From NCBI GenBank assembly GCA_013822765.1, contig PNKY01000005.1, positions 248,001-312,000 of the forward strand: a stretch of 64,000 nucleotides of DNA. Reading direction: 5' to 3'. The position numbers and the translations under genes are program-made. Below, one piece after another: positions 17,509-27,281 of this stretch (position 1 is its first letter; every line of letters begins with the position of its first letter). Origin of the DNA: Rhodospirillum sp. (GTDB lineage Bacteria > Pseudomonadota > Alphaproteobacteria > Dongiales > Dongiaceae). A model generated the notes under the pieces. The model saw only the letters and a list, made by a program, of their open reading frames with translations. It was not told the DNA's origin and made no database searches.

Positions 17509-18762
17509 ATGTCCACGCCGAAATCCGAATTCCTCAAAGTCATCCTGGACCGGGGCTACCTGCATCAATGCACCGAATGGGAAGCCCTGGACGCCCTAAT
17601 GGCGAAACAGTCGGTCGCGGCCTATATCGGCTTCGATGCGACGGCGGATTCTCTGCATGTCGGCAGCATGGTGCAGATCATGCTCCTGCGCCGGCTGCAG
17701 CAAACCGGGCACAAGCCGATCGCCCTGATGGGCGGCGGCACCACCAAGATCGGCGACCCGTCGGGCCGTGACGAGAGCCGGAAGCTGCTGACCGATGAGG
17801 ACATCAACCGGAACCTCACCAGCATCCAGCAGACCTTCACCGGCTACCTTACGTTCGGCAACGGCAAGACCGACGCCCTTCTGGTCAACAACGCCGACTG
17901 GCTCGACAAGCTGAACTACATCGAGTTCCTGCGTGATTTCGGCCGACACTTCTCGGTCAACCGCATGCTGAGCTTCGATTCCGTCAAGCTGCGGCTGGAG
18001 CGGGAGCAACCGCTGAGCTTTCTCGAATTCAACTACATGATCCTGCAGGCCTACGACTTCCTGGAGCTGGCGCGCCGGCATGATTGCCGTCTGCAGATGG
18101 GCGGCTCCGATCAGTGGGGTAACATCGTCAACGGCACCGAACTCGGCCGGCGCGTCGACAACAAGGAACTGTTCGGTCTGACCGCGCCGCTCATTACCAC
18201 CGCCTCGGGCGCCAAGATGGGCAAGACCGCCGCGGGAGCGGTGTGGCTCAACGCAAACCGCCTCAGTCCGTATGACTACTGGCAATATTGGCGCAACGTC
18301 GAAGATGCCGACGTCGGCCGCTTCCTGAAGCTGTTCACCGACGTGCCGCTGGGCGAGATCACGCGCCTGGAGAAGTTGCAGGGCTCGGAGATCAACGACG
18401 CCAAGATCGTGCTCGCCAACGAGGCGACCACGTTGTGCCACGGCGCCGCGGCTGCGCGCACCGCGGCGGAGACGGCGCGCCGCACCTTTGTCGAAGGCGG
18501 ATTGGGCCAAGACCTGCCGGTGCTCGAGATCCCGCGCGCCGAGTTGGAAGCCGGCATTCCCGCCTTCGAGCTATTGCGCCGCACCAGCCTCGCCGCCAGC
18601 AACGGCGAAGCGCGGCGCCTGATCAAAGGCGGCGGCGCGCGCCTGAACGACGCCGTGATCGATGACGAGAACCGCAAGATCACCACCGCCGATCTCGATT
18701 CTGATGGCGTGGTGAAGCTGTCGTTCGGCAAGAAGAAGCACGCTGTGGTGCGGGCGAAGTAG
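17509..18762 (+). CDS. tyrS: Tyrosyl-tRNA synthetase
   Basis: 417 residues. A class I synthetase that charges tRNA-Tyr. The HIGH-type motif is HVGS (50-53), the KMSKS-type motif is AKMGKT (in [15 protein letters not shown]), and an S4 RNA-binding domain ends the protein. The tyrosine pocket segment [14 protein letters not shown] is intact. I chose the ATG at 17509 ([18 protein letters not shown]), the usual start; a longer open frame would run into anmK. Convergent with the AsmA-like gene, six bases apart. Confidence 0.95.
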   Translation: MSTPKSEFLKVILDRGYLHQCTEWEALDALMAKQSVAAYIGFDATADSLHVGSMVQIMLLRRLQQTGHKPIALMGGGTTKIGDPSGRDESRKLLTDEDINRNLTSIQQTFTGYLTFGNGKTDALLVNNADWLDKLNYIEFLRDFGRHFSVNRMLSFDSVKLRLEREQPLSFLEFNYMILQAYDFLELARRHDCRLQMGGSDQWGNIVNGTELGRRVDNKELFGLTAPLITTASGAKMGKTAAGAVWLNANRLSPYDYWQYWRNVEDADVGRFLKLFTDVPLGEITRLEKLQGSEINDAKIVLANEATTLCHGAAAARTAAETARRTFVEGGLGQDLPVLEIPRAELEAGIPAFELLRRTSLAASNGEARRLIKGGGARLNDAVIDDENRKITTADLDSDGVVKLSFGKKKHAVVRAK

Positions 18763-18768
18763 CGTCCG

Positions 18769-21700
18769 CTACTTGTGGCTGCCAGTCGGCACCTTGGGCA
18801 GGGGTGCGTCCTCGCCGCCTTCGTCGATGTCCTGGGTGAAGATGTCGCGCAGGAAGCCGGGCGCGAGCGCGGTCCATGGATTGACGTCGATCTTCGGCTC
18901 CGGCAGGTCGCCGCTGATCTTATAGGCCGCGGAGAATAGCCCCTCGCCCGGACCGCCCTGCAGCAAGTCGCCGAGCAGCGGGATGTTGCCGAGGATGCTG
19001 TTGATGGCATAGGCCGGCACGATTACGCCTTCGAGGTCGATCTTCTGGCGGTCGAGATCGATCGTGCCGCTCGAGGTGAGGCCGAGCGACGGGCCGGCGC
19101 TGCGGAACTTCTTCACCTCGATCTTGCCCATGGTCTTGGTGAAGCGCGCGCTGGCGCCGTCGAAATAGAAGCCCTCGCCGGTCAGCACGTCGGCGAGGCC
19201 GGTCAGCGCCGCGACCGACAGGAAGCGCACGAAGAACGGCGTGTTGACCAGGCGGAACGAGCTTGAGTCCAGCCGGCCGCGCAACGGCCGGCGCGGCTCG
19301 TCGTCCTTCACCTTGCCGGTGATCTTGAGCGTGCCGCCGTTGACGGAATCGTAGATGTCGAGTGCGCGCAGCGCAGCACCGCCGTCGGTGGTCTCCGCAC
19401 TCAGGCGATGGATGCCGGAGCCGGGCTCGCCCGGCCGGTAGGTCAAGCGCAGCGGCGCGCCGCCGGGCAGGGTCGCGGACACGTCGATCACGTCCCACCA
19501 CATCGGGTCGTGATAGAGCTCGACCTTCACGTTCTGCAGGACGCGGCCTTCGCCGATGCGCACCGAGTTCAGCGCCGGTGCGACCAGGCGGAACGGCCGC
19601 TGCGTCTCGTTCTCCTCGCGCGCCAGAGTCGCGTCGTCCTTGGGCGGCTCGTCATTCTCCATCCACGGCTCGACATCGACGTCGCCGCCGCCGATGCCGA
19701 CCTCGATCAGATCGTTGCTCTTGAAGGCGACGCCGACATTGTCGAGCTTGTTGCGGCCGTAGGCGAGGCTCGGCATCGAGACCATGCTCGGCTTACCGCT
19801 GTCGTCGAAGTCGATCTTGCCGGCGGTCTTGAGATCGCCCGCGGTGACGTCGAACAGGGGAATGCCGAGGATGCGCTTGTCGCGCATCTCCACCGCCAGC
19901 TTGCCGCGGCCCGGCTCGCCCGGCTTCTTGGACCATTTCGCGAATTCGAATGCGACCGCCGCCTGGGTGAGGTCGAAGGTCGCGTCGATGCGCCCTCGCC
20001 CGTCCGAATAGCTGATGTAGGTGAGGTCGGTCTGGGCAGGCCCGTCGAAGAACGGCCGCGTCTCGTAGCCGAAGGCGGCGCGCTGCTCGGCATTCACGAC
20101 GCCGATGGCGCGGATCTGCTGCTCGAACGGCGGTTTGTCGTAGAAGTTCTCCAGCCATTGCAGATCGAGCGGGATGCCGCCGAACTTGAGCGGTCCGCTG
20201 ATGCGCATGCCGTTCTGGCTCAGCACCAGGTCCAGGTTCCCCTCGGTCACGTCCTGTTCGAACATCGCTTTCTGGAGGCCGACGTTCTTCATGGCAGCAG
20301 TAACGGCGATGTTCACCTGAGCGAAGGTCAGGTCCTTCTCGGCGGGAAAATCGAACTGGATATGGGTCGCAACGTCGCCGGACGAGCGCTCGGGCGACAG
20401 GCCGAGCTTGGAGGTGTAGCCCAGGCGCTCGTGGTCGAGCAGCTTCAGGGCGTCCTGCATCGGGCTGGTGATGTCGCCGCCGACCTTGATGAACTGATCC
20501 TCGACATCCAGACCCGTGATCAGCAGGTCTCCGGTGCCGAGCTTGATGTTGCCGACGTCGCCGCCCTGGATCTTGGCCTTGAATGTCTTAGCATCGAAGG
20601 TCGCTGTCGCCACGCCATGCTCGATCGGCGGCATCGGGCGCAGATAATGCACGGTCAGATCGTGCGCCGTGAACGTACCACTCAGCTCTTCAACCACGGC
20701 CGGCGGCCGTTCGTCTTGCGGGAACCTCACCTTGGTCTTGGCGTCGAGATCCTCGACGAGGCCGCTGGTGATGTTCTTGATGAGCCAGCTGCGCGAATCG
20801 GCCGCCATCGTCTCCGGCCACCAGCCGTCCAGTTTCTTCCAGTCGATGCCGTTGGCCTTCAGCGCCGCGGTCAGCACCGGCGCGCCGTCGTCGGTCGCGC
20901 GCCCGCGCAGAAATCCGTCGCCTTCACCGGACAGCTCGAAGATCGGGCCATCGATGTCGAGGGTGAGATTGTCCAGCGCTATGACGTCGCGATCCGGATC
21001 GACGCGGCCCTGGACCAGCAGCGCCTTGATCGGCAATGGCGCCTTCATGAGATCCGGCAGCGCAACCTCGCCGTTGCTGCCCGCAAACGAGAACTCTGTG
21101 ACGCCAAGCTCGCCGGTGCGCGAGATCGTCGTATGCGCATCACCTTCCAGCAGCACGTCCGCGTTGGCGAGAATTGAAAGCCCGGTTTCGATCAGGCCGA
21201 TCGACGATGCGGAGAAACGCTGCAGCTTGACGTCGATCTCGAACTGCTCGCCATTCCAGGGCATCAGCATGTCGCCGGACAGTTGCGCGGGATCGCCGAA
21301 CTGCGGAACGCTGAGGCGGAAACTCCCAGCCACGCCGCGATCGCCGCGCGCCAGATGGACCTCCAGGTCCTCCGCTTTCCACACGTTCCCGGCGTGGCGA
21401 TCATCAATGCTCACGGTCCCGGAGTAGATCGAAGCTTCGGTCAGATAGCCGGTCTGCTTGGCGGGATCCGGCGCTTCCAGCAGCTCTTGCACCAGCGCAG
21501 TGACCACGCCGGAGGACTTGGGTGCATTCTCAGATGCCGCCGCCGGCTCCGCACCGGAGATCAACTTCGCTCCGAACTGGAAATCGCCACCCTCGTTGCG
21601 GCCGAGCGCCAGCTCCGGCCGGTACAGCTCGATGCGCGAGGGAGCGACCAGGCCACGGAACAAGGCAGCACCGCTGAGCCCGAAGCCGACCTCGGGCACC

Positions 21701-21981
21701 GACGCCAACTCCTGGCCTGAGGCGTCCTGGATGCTCACGCCGACGCCGCGGATGTCGAGCGTGCGCTCCCAGCCCGCCCAGGCCAGCACCGTATCCTCGA
21801 TCACGAACTTGAAATCGGCGCCGGGCCGGTTCAGCGCCTCTTCGACATAGGGCTTGAGGAAGCTGAGATGGATCGGCCCTTCGTAGGCCAGGCGATAGGC
21901 GATGAAGCCGACGATCACCGCAATGCCGGCCAGCAGGGCGCCGAGCACCTCCAGCACGATCTTGCTGGCGCGCACGATCAT
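18769..21981 (-). CDS. AsmA/YhdP-like large envelope protein
   Basis: 1070 residues. An N-terminal membrane anchor (IVLEVLGALLAGIAVIVGFIAYRL, residues 7-30) is followed by a long periplasmic region of beta-rich AsmA/DUF3971 repeats, ending with the AsmA-like C-terminal domain (GLTSSGTIDLDRQKIDLEGVIVP and GGPGEGLFSAAYKISGDLPEP). The architecture is that of YhdP/TamB-type bridge proteins, which form a hydrophobic groove moving phospholipid to the outer membrane. I chose the ATG at 21981; upstream frame extends 39 codons without homology-like sequence. Divergent from glnE. Confidence 0.85.
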   Translation of the reverse strand: MIVRASKIVLEVLGALLAGIAVIVGFIAYRLAYEGPIHLSFLKPYVEEALNRPGADFKFVIEDTVLAWAGWERTLDIRGVGVSIQDASGQELASVPEVGFGLSGAALFRGLVAPSRIELYRPELALGRNEGGDFQFGAKLISGAEPAAASENAPKSSGVVTALVQELLEAPDPAKQTGYLTEASIYSGTVSIDDRHAGNVWKAEDLEVHLARGDRGVAGSFRLSVPQFGDPAQLSGDMLMPWNGEQFEIDVKLQRFSASSIGLIETGLSILANADVLLEGDAHTTISRTGELGVTEFSFAGSNGEVALPDLMKAPLPIKALLVQGRVDPDRDVIALDNLTLDIDGPIFELSGEGDGFLRGRATDDGAPVLTAALKANGIDWKKLDGWWPETMAADSRSWLIKNITSGLVEDLDAKTKVRFPQDERPPAVVEELSGTFTAHDLTVHYLRPMPPIEHGVATATFDAKTFKAKIQGGDVGNIKLGTGDLLITGLDVEDQFIKVGGDITSPMQDALKLLDHERLGYTSKLGLSPERSSGDVATHIQFDFPAEKDLTFAQVNIAVTAAMKNVGLQKAMFEQDVTEGNLDLVLSQNGMRISGPLKFGGIPLDLQWLENFYDKPPFEQQIRAIGVVNAEQRAAFGYETRPFFDGPAQTDLTYISYSDGRGRIDATFDLTQAAVAFEFAKWSKKPGEPGRGKLAVEMRDKRILGIPLFDVTAGDLKTAGKIDFDDSGKPSMVSMPSLAYGRNKLDNVGVAFKSNDLIEVGIGGGDVDVEPWMENDEPPKDDATLAREENETQRPFRLVAPALNSVRIGEGRVLQNVKVELYHDPMWWDVIDVSATLPGGAPLRLTYRPGEPGSGIHRLSAETTDGGAALRALDIYDSVNGGTLKITGKVKDDEPRRPLRGRLDSSSFRLVNTPFFVRFLSVAALTGLADVLTGEGFYFDGASARFTKTMGKIEVKKFRSAGPSLGLTSSGTIDLDRQKIDLEGVIVPAYAINSILGNIPLLGDLLQGGPGEGLFSAAYKISGDLPEPKIDVNPWTALAPGFLRDIFTQDIDEGGEDAPLPKVPTGSHK

Positions 21982-22073
21982 CGCGCGCCCCACTTGGCGA
22001 AGCGTGCGCCCGGCTTGACCGACACCGGGGCATGCCGCAGTCTGCGGGCCCAACGACGTGTGCTCATTGTCCG

Positions 22074-25013
22074 ATGCCGCTGGCCATCGATCCTGCAACG
22101 CTCCCGAAGCCCTATGATCTGCGCCAGGCGCAGATCGAGCTGGATCGCCTGGCAGCCATGTGGTGTCCGACTGACGAATCCGGTCTCCCCGGCGCCGCAG
22201 AAAGACAGGCGCTGCTGACTGCGGTCTTTGGCAACAGTCCTTATGTTAGCCATCTGATTGTCAGTGAAGCGGCCCACTTTTACTCAGTATTAGCTGACGG
22301 GCCGGACTCTGTCTTTAACAAATTGTTGAACGATCTCGCGGGTTTGGCACTTGCAGAACCCGACGAGGCGACTCTCATGCGCGAGCTCCGCATCGCCAAG
22401 CGGCGCGCCCACCTCACCATCGCCATCGCTGATCTCGTCGGTATCTGGCCGCTGAAGCGGATCACCCGTGCGCTCAGCGATTTCGCCGACGCGGCAGTCG
22501 CGGCGGCCACCTCCTACCTGCTGCGCCAGGCTCACAACTCAGGCGAACTGGAGCTGCCGCATCTCGAGCAGCCGGCGCTGGACAGCGGTCTCATCATCCT
22601 TGGCCTCGGCAAACTGGGCGCCCGCGAGCTCAACTACTCGAGCGACATCGACCTCATCGTGCTGTTCGACCTCGACCGGGTGGTCTATCGCGGCAAGAAG
22701 ACGGCGCGCGAATGTTTCGTGAAGCTGACGCGCGGCCTGGTGCGGCTGCTGCAGGATGCGACCGCGGACGGCTATGTCCTGCGCGTCGACCTGCGCTTGC
22801 GACCCGATCCCTCTTCGACCCCGCTCGCGATGTCGACCATCGCGGCCGAGACCTACTACGAGGGCATGGGGCAGAACTGGGAGCGCGCCGCGATGATCAA
22901 GGCGCGGGTCACCGCCGGCGATGAGCCCGCAGGTAGTGAGTTCCTCAGGAACCTGCGCCCCTTCATCTGGCGCAAGCATCTCGACTTCGCCGCCATCCAG
23001 GACATCCACTCCATCAAGCGGCAGATCCATGCGGTCAAAGGCCATCGCGAGATCGCGGTCGGCGGCCACAACATCAAGATCGGGCGCGGCGGCATCCGCG
23101 AGATCGAGTTCTTCGCCCAGACCCAGCAATTGATCTGGGGCGGCCGCAGTCCCGATCTGCGCCTGCGCCGGACCTGCGCCGCGATCGAACAGCTGGTCGC
23201 GTTCGGCCGCACCAGCCGCGCGGTCGCCGACGACCTGAAGGCTGCCTACCGCTATCTGCGGCATGTCGAGCACCGCTTGCAAATGCTCCATGACCAGCAG
23301 ACCCAGACCTTGCCGGACGAGGGCCCGGAGCTGGACCGGCTCGCCTTGTTCTGCGGCCATGCGGACACGGCGGACTTCAGCACCACGCTGATGCATCACC
23401 TGGGGCAGGTCGAGGACCACTACGCTGACCTGTTCGAGGAATCGCCCGCTCTCGGCGAGCAAGGCAATCTGGTGTTCACCGGCACCGAGGACGACCCGGC
23501 GACGGTCGCGACCCTGGAGCGCATGGGGTTTCCGGACGGCAGGGCGGTCTCGGCGATGGTGCGGGCCTGGCATCACGGCCGCTATCGTGCCACCCGCAGC
23601 GCGCGGGCGCGAGAATTGCTGACCGAGCTGATGCCGAAGTTGCTGGAGAAGCTGTCGCACACCGCCGACCCCGACATGGCGTTCAAGCGCTTCGACAGCT
23701 TCATGCGATCGTTGCCGGCGGGCGTGCAGCTGTTCTCCCTACTCTATTCCAATCCGGAGCTGCTGGACCTGATCGCGGACGTGATGGGCAGCGCGCCGCT
23801 GCTCGCCGATCATCTCAGCCGCTATCCCATGCTGCTGGATGGCGTGCTGACCGCCGGCTTCTTCGAGAAGGTGCCCGACCGCTCCGCGATGTCGCGCGAC
23901 CTGCATCGGCAGCTGTCCTTCGTCGACGATTTCCAGGACCGCCTCAGCCTGATGTGCAGGTGGACCAAGGACCGCCAGTTCCAGATCGGCGTCCGCCTGC
24001 TGCGAGGCGTCGGCGACGGCAACACCGCGGCCGGTGAGCTGTCCGACGTCGCCGATGCGGTGATCGGCGAGCTCTATCCCGCCGTCACCGCGGAATTCGA
24101 GAAGACCCACGGCAAGCTGCCTGGACGTGGCCTCGCCGTGGTGGCGCTGGGCAAGCTCGGCAGCCGTGAGATGACGGTGACGTCCGACCTCGACCTTATC
24201 TTCATCTACGACATTCCGGGGGATGTGGAAGACTGGGACACGCTGCGCTCCGACGGGCGCAAACAGCTGGCGCCGATCCAGTACTACGCGCGCCTGGCGC
24301 AGCGGCTGATCACTGTGCTCACCGCAATGACCGGCGACGGCAAGCTTTACGAAGTCGACATGCGCCTGCGCCCGTCCGGCAACTCGGGGCCGATCGCCAG
24401 CGGCCTCGCGCCGTTCGAGCGCTACCAGACCAGCGACGCCTGGACCTGGGAGCACATGGCGTTGACGCGCGCCCGGCCGATTGCCGGCGACCCCAGCCTG
24501 ATCGGCCACGTGGAGATGAGCCTGCGCCGCATCCTGACCGCGCAGCGCGACCCGGCCAAGCTGCGCACCGACGTACTCGACATGCGCGAGCGGATGGCGC
24601 AGCAGCATCGCGGCGACTCCCTCTGGGACTTCAAGCACCGGCGCGGCGGGCTGGTCGACATCGATTTCATCGCGCAGTACCTGATGCTGCGTCACGCCCA
24701 CGCACATCCCGGCGTGCTGCGCCGCAACCCTTCGGTCGCGCTGGCGCGGCTGACCGAAACCGGACTGATCGATCGCGCCATGGCCGGCCGGCTGATCGAC
24801 GCCGTCCATCTGTGGCGCCAGCTGCAGCAGATGACGCGCCTGCTGGTGGGCGAGCAGGTCGACGAGGGCAGGCTGAGCGCGCCGACCGAGCGGCATCTGG
24901 CCAAGGTCGGCGATTGCCCGGACTTCGCCTGCCTCAAGGGCCTGATCCAGGACCGGCTTGACGCCGCGTACCAGGACTTCCGGTCGATATTCGAGCTGCC
25001 TCTAGAAAAGTAG
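22074..25013 (+). CDS. glnE: Glutamine synthetase adenylyltransferase/adenylyl-removing enzyme
   Basis: 979 residues. It attaches AMP to glutamine synthetase and removes it, under PII control, matching nitrogen use to supply. Both nucleotidyltransferase domains are present with their G-x10-D-x-D signatures: GLGKLGARELNYSSDIDLIVLFD with the deadenylase active site in the N-terminal half, and ALGKLGSREMTVTSDLDLIFIYD in the C-terminal half. I preferred the ATG at 22074 (MPLAIDPATLPKPYD); one at 22032 is also possible. The 3' end overlaps the convergent LysE-type gene by 12 bases. Confidence 0.95.
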   Translation: MPLAIDPATLPKPYDLRQAQIELDRLAAMWCPTDESGLPGAAERQALLTAVFGNSPYVSHLIVSEAAHFYSVLADGPDSVFNKLLNDLAGLALAEPDEATLMRELRIAKRRAHLTIAIADLVGIWPLKRITRALSDFADAAVAAATSYLLRQAHNSGELELPHLEQPALDSGLIILGLGKLGARELNYSSDIDLIVLFDLDRVVYRGKKTARECFVKLTRGLVRLLQDATADGYVLRVDLRLRPDPSSTPLAMSTIAAETYYEGMGQNWERAAMIKARVTAGDEPAGSEFLRNLRPFIWRKHLDFAAIQDIHSIKRQIHAVKGHREIAVGGHNIKIGRGGIREIEFFAQTQQLIWGGRSPDLRLRRTCAAIEQLVAFGRTSRAVADDLKAAYRYLRHVEHRLQMLHDQQTQTLPDEGPELDRLALFCGHADTADFSTTLMHHLGQVEDHYADLFEESPALGEQGNLVFTGTEDDPATVATLERMGFPDGRAVSAMVRAWHHGRYRATRSARARELLTELMPKLLEKLSHTADPDMAFKRFDSFMRSLPAGVQLFSLLYSNPELLDLIADVMGSAPLLADHLSRYPMLLDGVLTAGFFEKVPDRSAMSRDLHRQLSFVDDFQDRLSLMCRWTKDRQFQIGVRLLRGVGDGNTAAGELSDVADAVIGELYPAVTAEFEKTHGKLPGRGLAVVALGKLGSREMTVTSDLDLIFIYDIPGDVEDWDTLRSDGRKQLAPIQYYARLAQRLITVLTAMTGDGKLYEVDMRLRPSGNSGPIASGLAPFERYQTSDAWTWEHMALTRARPIAGDPSLIGHVEMSLRRILTAQRDPAKLRTDVLDMRERMAQQHRGDSLWDFKHRRGGLVDIDFIAQYLMLRHAHAHPGVLRRNPSVALARLTETGLIDRAMAGRLIDAVHLWRQLQQMTRLLVGEQVDEGRLSAPTERHLAKVGDCPDFACLKGLIQDRLDAAYQDFRSIFELPLEK

Positions 25014-25595
25014 CGCCACGCCGACCGAGGCGATCAGCAGCACCGCGAACGTGACGTTGATGATCCGGTTGCTGCGCGGATCCTGGACATACCGGGTCAG
25101 GACCGCGCCGAGCAGCAGCCAGGCGATGTTGACCGCGGCGATGATGATGGCAAGCACGGCGATCTTGGCGGCGACGTCCAGCTCGAGCCGGTGCCGGATC
25201 AGCACGAAGCTCGAGAATAGCGCCGCCATCGCGGCATAGCCCTTGGGATTGACCAGCGACAGGGCGATGCCGGCGAGAAAGGACGGCTGACGCCGCTGCT
25301 CCCCGGCCTCGGTCAACGGCGGGGCGGTCGCGATGCGGTAGGCGAGATAGGCGAAATAGGCGCTCGACAGGCCGATCACGACCGGCGTCGCGCCCGGAAG
25401 CGCAAGCAGCAGGCCGACGACGCCGGACGCGGTGATCGCCATCACGCCGACCATGCCGAGGTTGATCCCGGTCATGTAGCCGAGGCCGCGGCGCGTGCCG
25501 AAGGCGGCGCCGGTGGCAGCAAGGCTGAGCGTCGCAGGCCCGGGGCTGCCGGCCAGCGCCAAGCCCGCCAGAATGAAGCTGAGAAGCCCTTCCAA
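25002..25595 (-). CDS. LysE/RhtB family amino-acid exporter
   Basis: 197 residues with six predicted membrane helices. The N-terminus LAGLALAGSPGPATLSLAATG is the family signature (the G-x-x-x-SPGP motif near residues 9-16). Members export amino acids such as lysine, threonine or homoserine. I chose a TTG start at 25595 behind CAGGAA eight bases upstream, because it gives the family-standard N-terminus; ATG starts further up would add residues overlapping the bcp promoter region. Substrate not predictable. Confidence 0.85.
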   Translation of the reverse strand: MEGLLSFILAGLALAGSPGPATLSLAATGAAFGTRRGLGYMTGINLGMVGVMAITASGVVGLLLALPGATPVVIGLSSAYFAYLAYRIATAPPLTEAGEQRRQPSFLAGIALSLVNPKGYAAMAALFSSFVLIRHRLELDVAAKIAVLAIIIAAVNIAWLLLGAVLTRYVQDPRSNRIINVTFAVLLIASVGVALLF

Positions 25596-25713
25596 GTGCC
25601 GGTTCCTGTCATCCGATGGCAGCGGGACAATGTCACCCTGTGCGACCGCGCCGCGTCTTGAACGATCGTGCATCGGGTGGCATCGTGGCGCGCATTTCGG
25701 AAAGGGAGCGATC

Positions 25714-26187
25714 ATGGCGTTAAAGGTTGGCGACAAGGCACCGGCGTTCTCCATGAAGACCGATGGCGGCGGCAAGGTCGCGCTGTCCGGGCTCAAGGGA
25801 CAGAACGTTGTACTCTATTTCTACCCCAAGGACGATACCTCGGGCTGCACCGCGCAAGCATGCGGCTTCCGCGACAACCTGCCCAAGTTCGGCAAGATCG
25901 ACGCGGCGGTGCTCGGCGTCTCGCGCGACAGCGTCGAGAGCCACGACAAGTTCAAGAAGAAGCACAAGCTCAACTTCGCCCTCGGCGCCGACGAGACCGG
26001 TTCGGTGACGGAGGACTACGGCGTGTGGGTCGAGAAGAGCATGTATGGCCGGAAATACATGGGCATCGAGCGCGCCACCTTCCTGATCGACGGCAAGGGC
26101 GTGATCCGCGGCGTCTGGCGCAAGGTGAAGGTGCCGGGCCATGTCGAAGAGGTGCTGAAGGAAGTGAAGAAGCTGGCGGAGGCGTGA
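25714..26187 (+). CDS. bcp: Thioredoxin-dependent thiol peroxidase (Bcp/PrxQ)
   Basis: 157 residues. A peroxiredoxin that reduces hydrogen peroxide and organic hydroperoxides with thioredoxin. The active-site segment YFYPKDDTSGCTAQACGF has the peroxidatic Cys45 and the resolving Cys50 (the C-x4-C pattern of PrxQ), and the conserved Arg follows in GIERATFLIDG. TSGCT replaces the usual TPGCT. Good ribosome site AAAGGGAG. Coupled to the DUF455 gene by a TGATG overlap. Confidence 0.95.
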   Translation: MALKVGDKAPAFSMKTDGGGKVALSGLKGQNVVLYFYPKDDTSGCTAQACGFRDNLPKFGKIDAAVLGVSRDSVESHDKFKKKHKLNFALGADETGSVTEDYGVWVEKSMYGRKYMGIERATFLIDGKGVIRGVWRKVKVPGHVEEVLKEVKKLAEA

Positions 26188-26981
26188 TGATCGACCTGGC
26201 GCACGGCGCGTGCGAGATCCTGTTGGCGGCGGAGCCCGCCGACAAGGTGGCGCGCGCCCTGGCGCTGGCGGCCGATTGGAAGCGGCAGCAGGCGGCGTTC
26301 AGCACTGCGGGCAATCCGCCGGCACGGCCGGCGCGGCCGGAGCGCCCGCCCCTGCTGCGGCCGCGCGACATGCCCAAGCGCAAGGCCGGCGGCAACCAGG
26401 AGAAGCGCGTCGCCTTGCTGCACGCGCTGGCGCATATCGAGCTCAATGCCATCGACCTCGCCTGGGACATCATCGCGCGCTTCGGCACCGCCGAGACGCC
26501 GCGCGCTTTCTTCGACGACTGGGTGACGGTCGGCGAGGAAGAGGCGATCCACTTCTCGCTCTTGCAGGCGCGGCTGGTCGAGCTGGGCGCGCAGTATGGC
26601 GACCTGCCGGCCCATGATGGCCTGTGGCAGGCGGCGGCGGAAACCTCGCACGACCTGCTCGCCCGCCTCGCCATCGTGCCGCTGGTGCTGGAGGCACGCG
26701 GCCTCGACGTGACGCCCGCCACCATCGCCGACTTCCGCCGCGCCAGCGACGAGCCGAGCGCCGCGATCCTCGAGCGCATCTACCGCGACGAGATCGGCCA
26801 CGTCGCCGCCGGCGCGCGGTGGTTCCACCACTTCGCCGAGCAGGCCGGCCTCGACCCCAAGCAGGCCTGGCAGGAGCGCGTGCGCCGCCATTTCAAGGGC
26901 ACGCTGAAGCCGCCTTTCAACGACCAAGCGCGCAGCGATGCGGGGTTCGGTCCGGATTTCTATCGGCCGCTGTCGGCGTGA
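26187..26981 (+). CDS. DUF455 family ferritin-like protein
   Basis: 264 residues. DUF455 (COG2833) proteins are all-helical ferritin-like proteins of unknown reaction. Helices with E...E-x-x-H patterns suitable for a di-iron site are visible: HIELNAIDLAWD, VGEEEAIHFSLLQ and YRDEIGHVAAGARWFHHF. The ATG overlaps the bcp stop (TGATG), so the two are translated together. The coupling with a thiol peroxidase suggests a role under oxidative stress, but this is inference. Confidence 0.85.
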   Translation: MIDLAHGACEILLAAEPADKVARALALAADWKRQQAAFSTAGNPPARPARPERPPLLRPRDMPKRKAGGNQEKRVALLHALAHIELNAIDLAWDIIARFGTAETPRAFFDDWVTVGEEEAIHFSLLQARLVELGAQYGDLPAHDGLWQAAAETSHDLLARLAIVPLVLEARGLDVTPATIADFRRASDEPSAAILERIYRDEIGHVAAGARWFHHFAEQAGLDPKQAWQERVRRHFKGTLKPPFNDQARSDAGFGPDFYRPLSA

Positions 26982-26998
26982 GCTATCGCGAGCTAGCG

Positions 26999-27178
26999 CT
27001 ATCTTCCGAGTTTGACGATCTTGCTTTGAACAGTCTTCGCACTTTTCGAGCCGCCGTTCACCCGGCGCGACGCATCCGTCTTGATGATCCCCGAATGCGC
27101 ATGCCCCGCGCCGCCCGAGCGGACGGAGACGCGCTTCACGAACGAACTCTTGCCGGTGCCTGTTTCGCACTCTTGCAT
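26999..27178 (-). CDS. Small basic hypothetical protein (59 aa)
   Basis: A 59-codon frame starting ATG at 27178 behind AGGGAG nine bases upstream. The product is very basic (many Lys/Arg), rich in Ser and Gly, with the segment RVSVRSGGAGHAHSGIIKTD in the middle and one cysteine at position 4. No family was recognised. It lies between DUF455 (18 bases away, convergent) and the amtB 3' end, downstream of a strong hairpin. It could be a real small protein or a chance frame; the ribosome site and even codon use argue for the former. Confidence 0.45.
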   Translation of the reverse strand: MQECETGTGKSSFVKRVSVRSGGAGHAHSGIIKTDASRRVNGGSKSAKTVQSKIVKLGR

Positions 27179-27208
27179 CGCTTTGCACTCCCTGTGTCTG
27201 AAATTGGG

Positions 27209-27240
27209 CAGGGCGCCCCGGCCGAAGCCGGGGCGCCCTG
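27209..27240 (-). terminator. Strong hairpin after amtB
   Basis: Perfect 14-bp GC-rich stem CAGGGCGCCCCGGC/GCCGGGGCGCCCTG with a CGAA loop, 42 bases past the amtB stop. There is no T-run in either direction, so termination may be partial; it may let some transcript run into the small 59-aa gene. Confidence 0.6.
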
Positions 27241-27281
27241 TGGAGCAATGGAAAGCTGTCCGCCCCTACCGCAGCGATAAA

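Noticed and set aside
19408..21177. A 589-codon plus-strand frame opposite the AsmA-like gene
   Set aside because: Antisense shadow of the same kind; no ribosome site and no domain.
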